Source: SCTD01 sp046593875 (GTDB lineage: Bacteria > Actinomycetota > Actinomycetes > Mycobacteriales > SCTD01). Taken from it: a stretch of DNA of 15,547 bases. A program made the position numbers and the translations under genes. The notes beneath the pieces were generated by a model. That model was not told the origin of the DNA, did not search any database, and saw nothing but the letters and a program-made list of their open reading frames with translations. The DNA is taken from the NCBI GenBank assembly GCA_046593875.1, contig JBKJQQ010000229.1, positions 1 to 15,547 of the forward strand. The letters are read 5' to 3'. Each line of letters starts with the position of its first letter. Position 1 is the stretch's first letter. Shown in pieces: positions 6,850 to 13,102 of the stretch.

Positions 6850-6885
6850 CCGGGCGGCCTCCCCGTGGAGGGTGGCCGCCCGGAC
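6848..6885 (-). terminator. Strong hairpin between pstS and pstC (attenuator or mRNA stabiliser)
   Basis: A 12-bp perfect, GC-rich stem (6848-6859 with 6874-6885) closes a 14-nt loop. It begins 17 nt after the pstS stop on the transcribed strand and lacks a U tract. Hairpins here in binding-protein operons commonly raise the yield of the binding protein over the permeases by partial termination or by protecting the upstream message. Confidence 0.6.
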
Positions 6886-6902
6886 CGGAGCCGGTGGTCA
6901 GG

Positions 6903-8012
6903 CTAGGCGCCCGCGCCGATCTTCTCGATGGAGGCCTGCACCTCGGTGCGCAGCGCGTCGGAGATGGGGGCGGAACCGGCAGCCTTGGCGGCGGCGTCCT
7001 GGCCCTCGGCACTGGCGATGTAGGACAGGAAGCCCTTCACGACGTCGCCCTTGGCCTTGTCCTCGTACTGGGTGCAGGCCAGGCTGTAGCTGACCAGGAT
7101 GACGGGGTACTGGCCGCCCTCGGTCGTGTCGCGCTCGAGCTCGACGACGATGTCGCCGGCCTCGCGGCCCTCCTCGCGGGGGCTGCTCTCGACGACCGCC
7201 GCGGCAGCCTCCGGGGAGTACTGCACGAACGCGCTGCCGACGCCCACGGCGACGGTGCCGAGGTCGCCGACCTGGCTGGCGTCGGCGTAGCCGATGGCGC
7301 CGTTGCCGGCGGTGATGGCCTGGATGACGCCGGAGGTGCCGTTGGCCGCCTCGCCGCCCTTGACCGGGAAGACGCCGTCGGCCTCGTACGGCCAGTCCGC
7401 CTTAGCGGTGGACGCGAGGTAGTCGGTGAAGTTCTCGGTCGTGCCCGAGTCGTCCTGGCGGTTGACGGGCGTGATCGTCAGGTCGGGGAGCTTCGCGTCG
7501 GGGTTGTCGGCGGCGATGGCGGGGTCGTTCCACCTGGTGATCTTCTGGTTGAAGATCTTCGCGATCGTGGCCGGCTTCATGTTCAGCTTCTCGATGCCCT
7601 CGAGGTTGAACGCGACGGCGATCGGGCTGATGTAGAGCGGCAGGTTGACGACGGTGCCGCCGGCGCAGCGCTTGGCCGCCGCGGTGATCTCCTCGGGCTT
7701 CATGGCCCGGTCGCTGCCGGCGAAGTCGATGCCGCCCGCGGTGAACTGCTCGCGGCCACCGCCGGAGCCGACCGGGTCGTAGTTGATGGTGACGCCGGAG
7801 TTCGCGCTCTGGAAGCCGGCGATCCAGGTCTGCATGGCGGCGGACTGGGCGCTGGACCCGGCGCCGGCGATGGCGCCGGTCAGCTCGATGGCGTTGTCCG
7901 GGGCGGCGCCGGTGTCGGTGCCGCCCTGGTTCTCGTCGGAGCCGCACGCGGTGAGGGCGAGCGAACCGGCGGCCAGGACGGCCGCGAGGCGGCTGGTGCG
8001 CTGGAGCTTCAA
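6903..8012 (-). CDS. pstS: Phosphate-binding lipoprotein PstS
   Basis: The extracytoplasmic phosphate receptor of the Pst importer, 369 aa. A lipoprotein signal ends in LALTAC, giving lipidated Cys23. Phosphate-binding motifs are GAGSSAQSAAMQTWIAGF near the mature N terminus, DPVGSGGGREQF, DFAGSDRAM and NRQDDSGTTENFTDYL. I chose TTG at 8012-8010 because GAGAGGGA at 8028-8021 stands 8 nt upstream and the signal peptide then has normal length; the open frame extends upstream without start support. A four-unit Pho box and a -10 TACCGT lie about 80-135 bp upstream, so expression should rise on phosphate starvation. It is the first gene of pstS-pstC-pstA. Confidence 0.96.
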   Translation of the reverse strand: MKLQRTSRLAAVLAAGSLALTACGSDENQGGTDTGAAPDNAIELTGAIAGAGSSAQSAAMQTWIAGFQSANSGVTINYDPVGSGGGREQFTAGGIDFAGSDRAMKPEEITAAAKRCAGGTVVNLPLYISPIAVAFNLEGIEKLNMKPATIAKIFNQKITRWNDPAIAADNPDAKLPDLTITPVNRQDDSGTTENFTDYLASTAKADWPYEADGVFPVKGGEAANGTSGVIQAITAGNGAIGYADASQVGDLGTVAVGVGSAFVQYSPEAAAAVVESSPREEGREAGDIVVELERDTTEGGQYPVILVSYSLACTQYEDKAKGDVVKGFLSYIASAEGQDAAAKAAGSAPISDALRTEVQASIEKIGAGA

Positions 8013-8020
8013 GGTGGTGG

Positions 8021-8028
8021 TCCCTCTC
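8021..8028 (-). promoter_or_regulatory. Ribosome binding site deciding the pstS TTG start
   Basis: Read on the minus strand the sequence is GAGAGGGA, 8 nt before TTG at 8012. It is one of the few strong Shine-Dalgarno sequences in the window and supports the unusual start codon. Confidence 0.7.
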
Positions 8029-8092
8029 TGGGATCGGACGCGTCGAGGTGCCGGACGGTGCAGCGTGCGACCCGGTCCGGCGAGCACCACGC

Positions 8093-8147
8093 ACGGTAGG
8101 CAGCACAGGTGAAGCGAGGGGCGGCCCCGGGTGAACATCAGGAGAAC
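8093..8147 (-). promoter_or_regulatory. Pho box and promoter of pstS
   Basis: On the minus strand four consecutive 11-nt units are in register: GTTCTCCTGAT (8147-8137), GTTCACCCGGG (8136-8126), a degenerate GCCGCCCCTCG (8125-8115) and CTTCACCTGTG (8114-8104). After a further 5 nt comes TACCGT (8098-8093) as -10. This matches the Streptomyces PHO box (11-nt direct repeats with GTTCACC) bound by phosphorylated PhoP. The predicted leader to the TTG start is about 75 nt. Confidence 0.8.
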
Positions 8148-8181
8148 GGCAAGCACCCCGCAGGTCGACGCTCCGGCAGCA

Positions 8182-8203
8182 GGCAGGTGGCCGGAGGGTG
8201 AAC
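8182..8203 (-). promoter_or_regulatory. Possible second Pho box in the pstS/pstB divergent region
   Basis: On the minus strand GTTCACCCTCC (8203-8193) is followed by GGCCACCTGCC (8192-8182), an imperfect pair of 11-nt units. It is about 35 bp upstream of the main pstS box and between it and the pstB promoter, so it could act on either gene. The second unit is weak. Confidence 0.35.
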
Positions 8204-8285
8204 GAGCTCCGGACGAGCAGGACAGCGCACCGCCGGGTGACCGCCGCCCTCCGGGACGTGGACGGGGCCGTGCGAGCAGGCCCCG

Positions 8286-8291
8286 TAGGCT
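8286..8291 (+). promoter_or_regulatory. Candidate -10 element of pstB
   Basis: TAGGCT fits TANNNT and lies 61 nt before the pstB GTG, predicting a leader of about 55 nt. No -35 consensus and no plus-oriented Pho box are seen. The rest of the 340-bp gap between pstS and pstB holds the minus-oriented Pho boxes and no convincing small gene. Confidence 0.4.
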
Positions 8292-8352
8292 CGGCGGCTG
8301 CTGCGTGCCCGCGCGCGCCGAGCGCCGCCCACCTCGTCCGGCAGGGTCCCCC

Positions 8353-9129
8353 GTGGCCAAGCGCATCACCCTCGGCCACGTGCACGCCTACTACGGCAAG
8401 TTCCACGCCATCGACGACCTGTCCCTGGTGATCGAGGAGTACGCGATCACGGCCTTCATCGGCCCGTCCGGCTGCGGCAAGTCGACCGCGCTGCGGACCA
8501 TCAACCGCATGCACGAGGTCATCCCCGGGGCCCGGGTCGAGGGCAGGGTGCTGCTCGACGACGACGACATCTACGCGCCGGGCGTCGACCCGGTCGACAT
8601 CCGTCGCAAGGTCGGCATGGTGTTCCAGCGGCCGAACCCGTTCCCGACGATGTCGATCTACGACAACGTCGTGGCCGGGCTCAAGCTCAACGGCCGGGTC
8701 CCCAAGGCCGAGGCCGACGAGGTGGTCGAGAGCTCGCTGCGCGGAGCGAACCTCTGGAACGAGGTGAAGGACCGCCTGGACCGGCCCGGCGCCGGGCTGT
8801 CCGGAGGCCAGCAGCAGCGGCTGTGCATCGCCCGTGCCATCGCCGTCAAGCCCGAGGTCCTGCTGATGGACGAGCCGGCCTCCGCCCTGGACCCGATCTC
8901 CACGCTGGCGATCGAGGACCTGATGGAGCAGCTCAAGAAGGACTACACGATCGTCATCGTGACCCACAACATGCAGCAGGCCGCGCGCGTCTCCGACCGC
9001 ACCGGCTTCTTCAACATCGAGCAGACCGGTCAGCCCGGTCGACTGGTCGAGCTGGACGACACGGCCAAGATCTTCAGCAACCCGACGGAGAAGCGGACAG
9101 AGGACTACATCACCGGACGCTTCGGCTGA
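8353..9129 (+). CDS. pstB: Phosphate ABC transporter ATPase PstB
   Basis: The 258-aa ATPase energises phosphate import through PstC/PstA. Walker A is GPSGCGKST (37-45), the Q-loop sits in GMVFQRPNPFPT, the ABC signature is LSGGQQQR (149-156), Walker B LLMDEPASALDP (170-181) and the switch histidine is in VIVTHNMQQA. PNPFPTMSIYDNV and the ending TEDYITGRFG are PstB-specific. GTG at 8353 gives VAKRITLGHVHAYYGKFHAI, matching usual PstB N termini; an in-frame GTG at 8305 is a less likely alternative. Unlike the common pstSCAB order, pstB is here divergent from pstS and needs its own promoter. The next gene starts 65 bp downstream behind its own Pho box. Confidence 0.96.
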   Translation: MAKRITLGHVHAYYGKFHAIDDLSLVIEEYAITAFIGPSGCGKSTALRTINRMHEVIPGARVEGRVLLDDDDIYAPGVDPVDIRRKVGMVFQRPNPFPTMSIYDNVVAGLKLNGRVPKAEADEVVESSLRGANLWNEVKDRLDRPGAGLSGGQQQRLCIARAIAVKPEVLLMDEPASALDPISTLAIEDLMEQLKKDYTIVIVTHNMQQAARVSDRTGFFNIEQTGQPGRLVELDDTAKIFSNPTEKRTEDYITGRFG

Positions 9130-9154
9130 GCCTGTCGCGTGACCGCCCTGCGCC

Positions 9155-9187
9155 GTTCACCTGGTGTTCACCTGGACTGAGCAGCGT
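9155..9187 (+). promoter_or_regulatory. Pho box and promoter of the small helical gene
   Basis: Two almost identical 11-nt units, GTTCACCTGGT (9155-9165) and GTTCACCTGGA (9166-9176), are the best Pho box in the window. Five nt later CAGCGT (9182-9187) occupies the -10 position, and 7 nt after it comes GTG at 9195, the same geometry as phoD. Confidence 0.85.
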
Positions 9188-9194
9188 GTCGGTC

Positions 9195-9419
9195 GTGGCA
9201 GCCAGGGACAGCAGCAGGAGCGCCGAGGACGAGCAGCGACAGCTCGACAGCGCGCGGGACGCGCTCGTGTCGGAGTTCGAGGGGCGGCTCCCCGCCGCGG
9301 CGGTGTCGGAGCGCTTCGCCGCGATCGTGCGGGAGTTCGACGCCGCCCCGATCCGCGGCTTCGTCCCGGTTCTCGCCCAGCGCAGGACCCGCGAGCGGCT
9401 GCGGTCCTTCAGCGCGTAG
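9195..9419 (+). CDS. Small helical protein, three-helix-bundle dimerization-domain type, Pho box controlled
   Basis: A 74-aa, charged, apparently all-helical protein with no signal peptide or membrane segment. The pattern ALVSEFEGRLPAAAVSERFA, then AIVREFDAAPIRGFVPVLAQ and a basic end RRTRERLRSF, resembles the small three-helix-bundle dimerization domain that, as I recall, occurs in actinobacteria alone or fused to arsenate reductase-like phosphatases. Here it is separate and converges on arsC, the stops overlapping by 11 bp. GTG at 9195 is preferred over the in-frame GTG at 9186 because the -10 hexamer overlaps the latter and the 7-nt leaderless spacing fits the former. A perfect Pho box implies induction by phosphate limitation. 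Its function is unknown; a partner role for ArsC or another dimeric protein is speculation. Confidence 0.75.
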   Translation: MAARDSSRSAEDEQRQLDSARDALVSEFEGRLPAAAVSERFAAIVREFDAAPIRGFVPVLAQRRTRERLRSFSA

Positions 9420-9837
9420 GCGCAGGCGGCAGCACCGCGTCGGGCACCAGCTCGGCGAGCAGACCGCGCACCCGGGCGTCGATGTCGTCGACGATGCGCC
9501 GCACCACCTCGACCGGCTGGCCGTTCGGGTCGTCGGTCGGCCAGTCCAGGTAGCGCGTGCCGGGAAAGACCGGGCAGGTCTCGCCGCAGCCCATGGTGAC
9601 GACGACGTCGGAGGCCTGGACGACCTCGGGGGTGAGGAGCTTCGGCACCTCGCGGCCGGTGTCGAGGCCGCGCTCCTCCAGAACCGCCACGACCTCGGCG
9701 TGCAGGTCGCGGCCGGGCTCGCTCCCCGCCGACCGGACGTCGACCAGCCCGGCGCCGTAGTGCTCGAGCAGCAGCTTGGCGGCCACCGAGCGACCGGCGT
9801 TCTTCACGCACGCGACGAGGACCTGCGGACGGCTCAC
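9409..9837 (-). CDS. arsC: Arsenate reductase, low-molecular-weight phosphatase fold
   Basis: The 142-aa protein reduces arsenate to arsenite in the cytoplasm. It has the LMW-phosphatase P-loop C-X5-R-S as CVKNAGRS (Cys10, Arg16), the segment VTMGCGETCPVFPG with Cys84 and Cys88, and LDWPTDDP (97-104) carrying the acidic residues expected to act as general acid. Three cysteines allow the thioredoxin-type relay (nucleophile plus Cys pair); actinobacteria also have mycothiol/mycoredoxin-linked relatives, so the reductant is open. GTG at 9837-9835 overlaps the aquaporin stop by 4 bp. It is the last gene of arsR-aqp-arsC, and its 3' end overlaps the convergent small gene by 11 bp. Because the fold also gives tyrosine phosphatases, the arsenate role rests on the Cys motif and operon. 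Confidence 0.88.
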   Translation of the reverse strand: MSRPQVLVACVKNAGRSVAAKLLLEHYGAGLVDVRSAGSEPGRDLHAEVVAVLEERGLDTGREVPKLLTPEVVQASDVVVTMGCGETCPVFPGTRYLDWPTDDPNGQPVEVVRRIVDDIDARVRGLLAELVPDAVLPPAPTR

Positions 9838-10553
9838 GGGGACTCCTGCTGGACGAGGACCGGAGCCTGGACCGGCTCCGGGTAGAGCGTGGTGACCAGG
9901 CCGACGCCGACCGCGAGCCCGAGGAGCTGCGCGACGACGAACCCGGGCACGCTGCCCGGGTCGATGCCGGCGAAGGTGTCGCTGAAGGCCCGGCCCAGCG
10001 TGACCGCCGGGTTGGCGAAGCTGGTCGAGCTGGTGAAGAAGTACGCCGCCCCGATGTACGCACCGACCGTGCCGGCGGTCAGGGCCGGCGAGCGGCCGGC
10101 CAGCCCGGAGCGGGCCAGGCAGAAGATCACCAGCAGCAGGAACGTCGTGGCGGTCACCTCCGACAGCCACAGGGCGCCGCCGGTCCGCTCGGTCTGCGCG
10201 AGGCTGACCGCGGGCAGGTCGAACATCAGGTTGGCCAGCCCCGCGCCGAGCACGCCGCCGACGCACTGGGCGGCGGCGTACGGCGCGACGTCGCGGGCGC
10301 GGAAGTCGCCGAGCACGGCGTCGGCGAGCGACACCACGGGGTTGAAGTGCGCCCCGCTGACCGGCCCGAAGACCAGGATGAGGGCGAACAGGCCCAGGCC
10401 GGTGGCCACGGCGTTCTCGAGCAGCTGAAGCCCGACGTCGTCCGGGCTGAGCCGGCTCGCGGCGATGCCCGAGCCGACGACGACGGCGACCAGACCCGCG
10501 GTCCCGAGCAGCTCGGCGAGCAGGCGACGCGGCAGCGCCGGGCGGCTCAGCAC
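9834..10553 (-). CDS. Aquaporin-family channel of the arsenic operon (AqpS-like)
   Basis: The 239-aa protein is a six-helix MIP channel with both half-helix motifs, NPV in SGAHFNPVVSLADAV (Asn71) and NPA in SFANPAVTLGRAF (Asn181). The residue after the second NPA is Val rather than the Arg of the usual selectivity filter, which should give a wider, less water-selective pore; I recall the same change in Sinorhizobium AqpS. In that system arsR-aqpS-arsC confers resistance because arsenite made inside leaves through the channel, replacing an ArsB/Acr3 pump. No such pump is encoded here. GTG at 10553-10551 overlaps the end of arsR by 7 bp and the stop overlaps arsC by 4 bp, so the three genes are coupled. 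Arsenite as substrate is inferred from context. Confidence 0.88.
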   Translation of the reverse strand: MLSRPALPRRLLAELLGTAGLVAVVVGSGIAASRLSPDDVGLQLLENAVATGLGLFALILVFGPVSGAHFNPVVSLADAVLGDFRARDVAPYAAAQCVGGVLGAGLANLMFDLPAVSLAQTERTGGALWLSEVTATTFLLLVIFCLARSGLAGRSPALTAGTVGAYIGAAYFFTSSTSFANPAVTLGRAFSDTFAGIDPGSVPGFVVAQLLGLAVGVGLVTTLYPEPVQAPVLVQQESP

Positions 10554-10858
10554 GGTCGCCGCGGGGGCTCGTGCCGGGCGGCGACGGCGAGGCCGGTCAG
10601 GACGGCGGCCGCACCCTCGAGCCCGCCCGGGCGCAGCCGGTAGTAGGTGAAGCGGCCACACGGGCTCCCCTCGATGACGCCCGCCTCCCGCAACGCCTTC
10701 AGGTGGTGGGAGACGACCGGCTGCTTCATGCCGAGCTCCTCGACCAGGTGGCAGGTGCACAGCTGCTCGTCCGCCAGCAGGGCGAGGATCCGCCGCCGGA
10801 CCGGGTCCGCGAGCAGCGTGAGAACCTCGTTCGACGTATCGACCACGGCTGATGTCAC
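10547..10858 (-). CDS. arsR: ArsR/SmtB-family arsenite-responsive repressor
   Basis: A 103-aa dimeric winged-helix repressor. LADPVRRRILALL opens the domain, LVEELGMKQPVVSHHLKALR is the helix-turn-helix and GSPCGRFTYYRL the beta wing. The metal site is the ELCxC type: Cys34 and Cys36 in EQLCTCHL, with Cys67 in the wing as possible third ligand, as expected for As(III) or Sb(III) sensing. Binding of arsenite should release it from its own promoter and induce the channel and reductase. GTG at 10858-10856 lies 7 nt after a -10 element, with no Shine-Dalgarno, so the message is probably leaderless. It is divergent from phoD across 90 bp. Confidence 0.92.
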   Translation of the reverse strand: MTSAVVDTSNEVLTLLADPVRRRILALLADEQLCTCHLVEELGMKQPVVSHHLKALREAGVIEGSPCGRFTYYRLRPGGLEGAAAVLTGLAVAARHEPPRRPC

Positions 10859-10865
10859 GGCGGAC

Positions 10866-10895
10866 AGCCAAGCAGGCGCCGCGTGGCCGGGTCAA
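10866..10895 (-). promoter_or_regulatory. Promoter of the arsR operon
   Basis: On the minus strand TTGACC (10895-10890) and TTGGCT (10871-10866) are separated by 18 nt, and the GTG start follows 7 nt after the -10. This is the most complete sigma-70-type promoter in the window. It lies 13 bp from the phoD Pho box, so PhoP binding could affect the arsenic operon. Confidence 0.6.
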
Positions 10896-10908
10896 GCGCT
10901 CGCGGGCC

Positions 10909-10941
10909 GTTCACCCGCTGGTCACCTCTTTCTCGTAGCGT
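10909..10941 (+). promoter_or_regulatory. Pho box and leaderless promoter of phoD
   Basis: Two 11-nt units, GTTCACCCGCT (10909-10919) and GGTCACCTCTT (10920-10930), are followed after 5 nt by TAGCGT (10936-10941) and after 7 more nt by GTG at 10949. Box-to-hexamer spacing equals that at pstS and at the small helical gene. Confidence 0.8.
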
Positions 10942-10948
10942 CACACCT

Positions 10949-12844
10949 GTGACTCCTCTCGATCGCCGCTCCTTCCTCAAGGGCGCTGCCGCCCTCACCG
11001 TTGCCGGGACCGCCGGGACCGCGCTCACCGGTCCGGCCTTCTCCGCGGCCCTCGCCGTCGAGCCGGGGGCCGTCTTCCAGTACGGCGTCGCCTCGGGCGA
11101 TCCCGTGCCGGACGGCGTCATCCTGTGGACGCGTGTGACGCCGAGCCCGGACGCCACCCCCGGGTCCGGCAAGGGCGCCGCGACCAAGGTGACCTGGGCG
11201 GTCAAGGACGCCGCCGGGCGCACCGCCAAGAAGGGCACCGTCACCACGAGCCCGCTGACCGACCACACCGTGAAGGTCGACGTCCGGGGGCTCCGGCCGG
11301 CAACGCCCTACACGTACAGCTTCACCGCGCTGGGCACGACGAGCCCGGTCGGCAGCACCCGCACCGCGCCGGCAGACGCCGCGGCCAACGCCCAGCTGCG
11401 GTTCGGGATGGTCAGCTGCTCCAACTACACCGGCGGGTACTTCTCGGCCTACCGCCACCTGGCCGACCGCGACGACCTCGACTTCGTCCTGCACCTGGGC
11501 GACTACCTCTACGAGTACGGCAACGACGGGGACCGCTACGGCCCGGCCAGCCTCAAGGGCAAGCGCGACCACGACCCAGCCACCGAGATGGTCACGCTGT
11601 CGGACTACCGCCGCCGGCACGCGCTCTACAAGGCCGACCCCGACCTGCGCCGGCTACACGGCAGGTACGCCTTCATCACCACGTGGGACGACCACGAGGT
11701 CACCAACGACGCCTGGCGCGAGGGCGCGGAGAACCACCAGGCGACCGAGGGCGACTACCTGCCGCGCCGCAACCGCAGCTACCAGGCCTACGACGAGTGG
11801 ATGCCGATCCGCCTGCCCGAGGCGCGCACCGCGCAGGAGACCCGCATCTACCGGCGGCTGCGCTTCGGCACGCTCGCCGACCTCACGATGCTCGACGAGC
11901 GGCAGTACCGCGACCAGCAGGTCAGCCCGACCAACGGCAAGGCGATCGACGCGCCGGACCGCATGATGCTCGGCGCCGAGCAGCAGGCCTTCCTCGAGCA
12001 GGGTCTGGCCGCGGCCGGCTCGCCGGCCTGGCGACTGTTCGGCAACAGCGTGCAGATCATGCCGGTCAAGACGCCGCCGCTGCCGGCTGCGCTGGCTGCA
12101 GCCCTGGCCGCCCTGCAGGGCGCGCCGACGCCGGTGTCCCTGCCCGCCAGCGGCTTTGCCCTGCTGGTCGACCCGTGGGACGGCTACACCGCGAACCGTC
12201 AGCGGGTGCTGCAGAAGTCGTTGGAGGGCAAGGGCGACGCGGTGTTCCTCACCGGCGACATCCACTCGACCTGGGCGGCCGACCTCCCGCTGGACCCGGG
12301 CACCTACACCGGTACGCCGACCGCTTCGTCGCCGAGCGCCGGCATCGAGTTCGTGACCACCTCCGTCACCTCGGACAACCTCGACGAGATCACCGGCAGC
12401 CCGCCCCGCACCTCGAGCATCGCTGTCGAGGAGGGGATTCAGGGCGCCAACCGGCACATCAAGGAGGTGGAGTTCGACTCGCACGGGTTCTCCGTCGTCG
12501 ACATCACCCGCGAGCGGATCCAGTTCGACTCCTTCTTCATCAGCGACCGCGAGGACCCGGCGGCGACCGCGGCGTTCTACCGCGGCTACAGCAGCCTCAA
12601 GGGCAGCCGCACGGTGACCCGCGCCGCGGCGCAGGTCCCCGCGGAGCGCCCGGGCGGTCCGGCTCCTGCGGCCCCGCCGCCGGCTGCACCGCAGGAAGAG
12701 CCTGCTGGCACGGGGATCTCGCCGGCTGAGGGCATGCTGCCGGCGACCGGTCCGGCACTGCCGACCGCGGTCATCGGCGCGGGCCTGCTCGCAGCGGCGA
12801 TGGTCCGACTGCGCGAGCGTGGAGCGATCACGCCCGACGCCTGA
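10949..12844 (+). CDS. phoD: PhoD-type alkaline phosphatase with Tat signal and C-terminal sortase motif
   Basis: The 631-aa enzyme releases phosphate from organic esters outside the cell. A Tat signal (DRRSFLKGAAAL, residues 5-16) implies folded, metal-loaded export. PhoD motifs include VSCSNYTGG with Cys157, LHLGDYLYEY (Asp185), TTWDDHEVTNDAW (WDDHEVTND at 246-254), MLDERQYRDQQ and VFLTGDIHSTWA (Asp437, His439), consistent with the Fe/Ca-dependent family. After a Pro/Ala-rich linker (about 571-590) the protein ends in LPATG (597-601), a hydrophobic stretch ALPTAVIGAGLLAAAMV and RLRERG, a sortase sorting signal. It should therefore be attached to the cell wall, whereas most PhoD proteins I know are freely secreted. 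GTG at 10949 is set by the leaderless promoter and gives the twin arginines a normal position. Confidence 0.94.
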   Translation: MTPLDRRSFLKGAAALTVAGTAGTALTGPAFSAALAVEPGAVFQYGVASGDPVPDGVILWTRVTPSPDATPGSGKGAATKVTWAVKDAAGRTAKKGTVTTSPLTDHTVKVDVRGLRPATPYTYSFTALGTTSPVGSTRTAPADAAANAQLRFGMVSCSNYTGGYFSAYRHLADRDDLDFVLHLGDYLYEYGNDGDRYGPASLKGKRDHDPATEMVTLSDYRRRHALYKADPDLRRLHGRYAFITTWDDHEVTNDAWREGAENHQATEGDYLPRRNRSYQAYDEWMPIRLPEARTAQETRIYRRLRFGTLADLTMLDERQYRDQQVSPTNGKAIDAPDRMMLGAEQQAFLEQGLAAAGSPAWRLFGNSVQIMPVKTPPLPAALAAALAALQGAPTPVSLPASGFALLVDPWDGYTANRQRVLQKSLEGKGDAVFLTGDIHSTWAADLPLDPGTYTGTPTASSPSAGIEFVTTSVTSDNLDEITGSPPRTSSIAVEEGIQGANRHIKEVEFDSHGFSVVDITRERIQFDSFFISDREDPAATAAFYRGYSSLKGSRTVTRAAAQVPAERPGGPAPAAPPPAAPQEEPAGTGISPAEGMLPATGPALPTAVIGAGLLAAAMVRLRERGAITPDA

Positions 12845-12870
12845 TCATCCGACGGGACACGACCGGAGAC

Positions 12871-12891
12871 GCCCGGGCGTGCTCCCCGGGC
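12871..12891 (+). terminator. Hairpin terminator after phoD
   Basis: GCCCGGG (12871-12877) and CCCGGGC (12885-12891) form a 7-bp all-GC stem with a 7-nt loop, 27 nt after the phoD stop. There is no U tract, which is usual for high-GC actinobacteria. Confidence 0.5.
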
Positions 12892-12937
12892 TCCACAGCT
12901 GACCTTGGTCGATCTCGCCCCTTGATCGGCTGTGGAG
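12891..12937. repeat. Inverted repeat downstream of phoD
   Basis: CTCCACAGCTGA (12891-12902) and TCGGCTGTGGAG (12926-12937) pair over 12 positions with one G-U wobble, around a 23-nt loop. It begins on the last base of the preceding hairpin and could be a second terminator or an alternative fold. The remaining bases up to the next Pho box (12938-13040) show no gene or motif I recognise. Confidence 0.5.
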
Positions 12938-13040
12938 GAGAGGAGCTGCTCAGCCGAAGCGGCCCTCGACCTACGCCCACGGACACCTCGCCCGCCGACC
13001 GGGGCCCGTACCGCTCCCGTGCCGGCTGCGCCTGACCCGC

Positions 13041-13094
13041 GTTCGCCTGGTGTTCACCGCGAGGCGTGCAGGATCGGGCGCCCGAGCGGAGAAG
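13041..13094 (+). promoter_or_regulatory. Pho box, -10 and ribosome binding site of the PHP gene
   Basis: Units GTTCGCCTGGT (13041-13051) and GTTCACCGCGA (13052-13062) form a Pho box. CAGGAT at 13069-13074 follows after 6 nt as -10. GGAGAAG (13088-13094) stands 8 nt before ATG 13103, so this gene has a short leader of about 20 nt, unlike its leaderless neighbours. Confidence 0.75.
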
Positions 13095-13102
13095 ACAACG
13101 GC

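Noticed and set aside
8198..8431. Possible small gene between pstS and pstB
   Set aside because: Frame overlaps the pstB start, has no homology or ribosome binding site, and the region is full of promoter elements.
11125..12729. Open frame of 534 codons on the plus strand within phoD in another frame
   Set aside because: Arg/Pro/Gly-rich shadow; the real frame carries all PhoD motifs.
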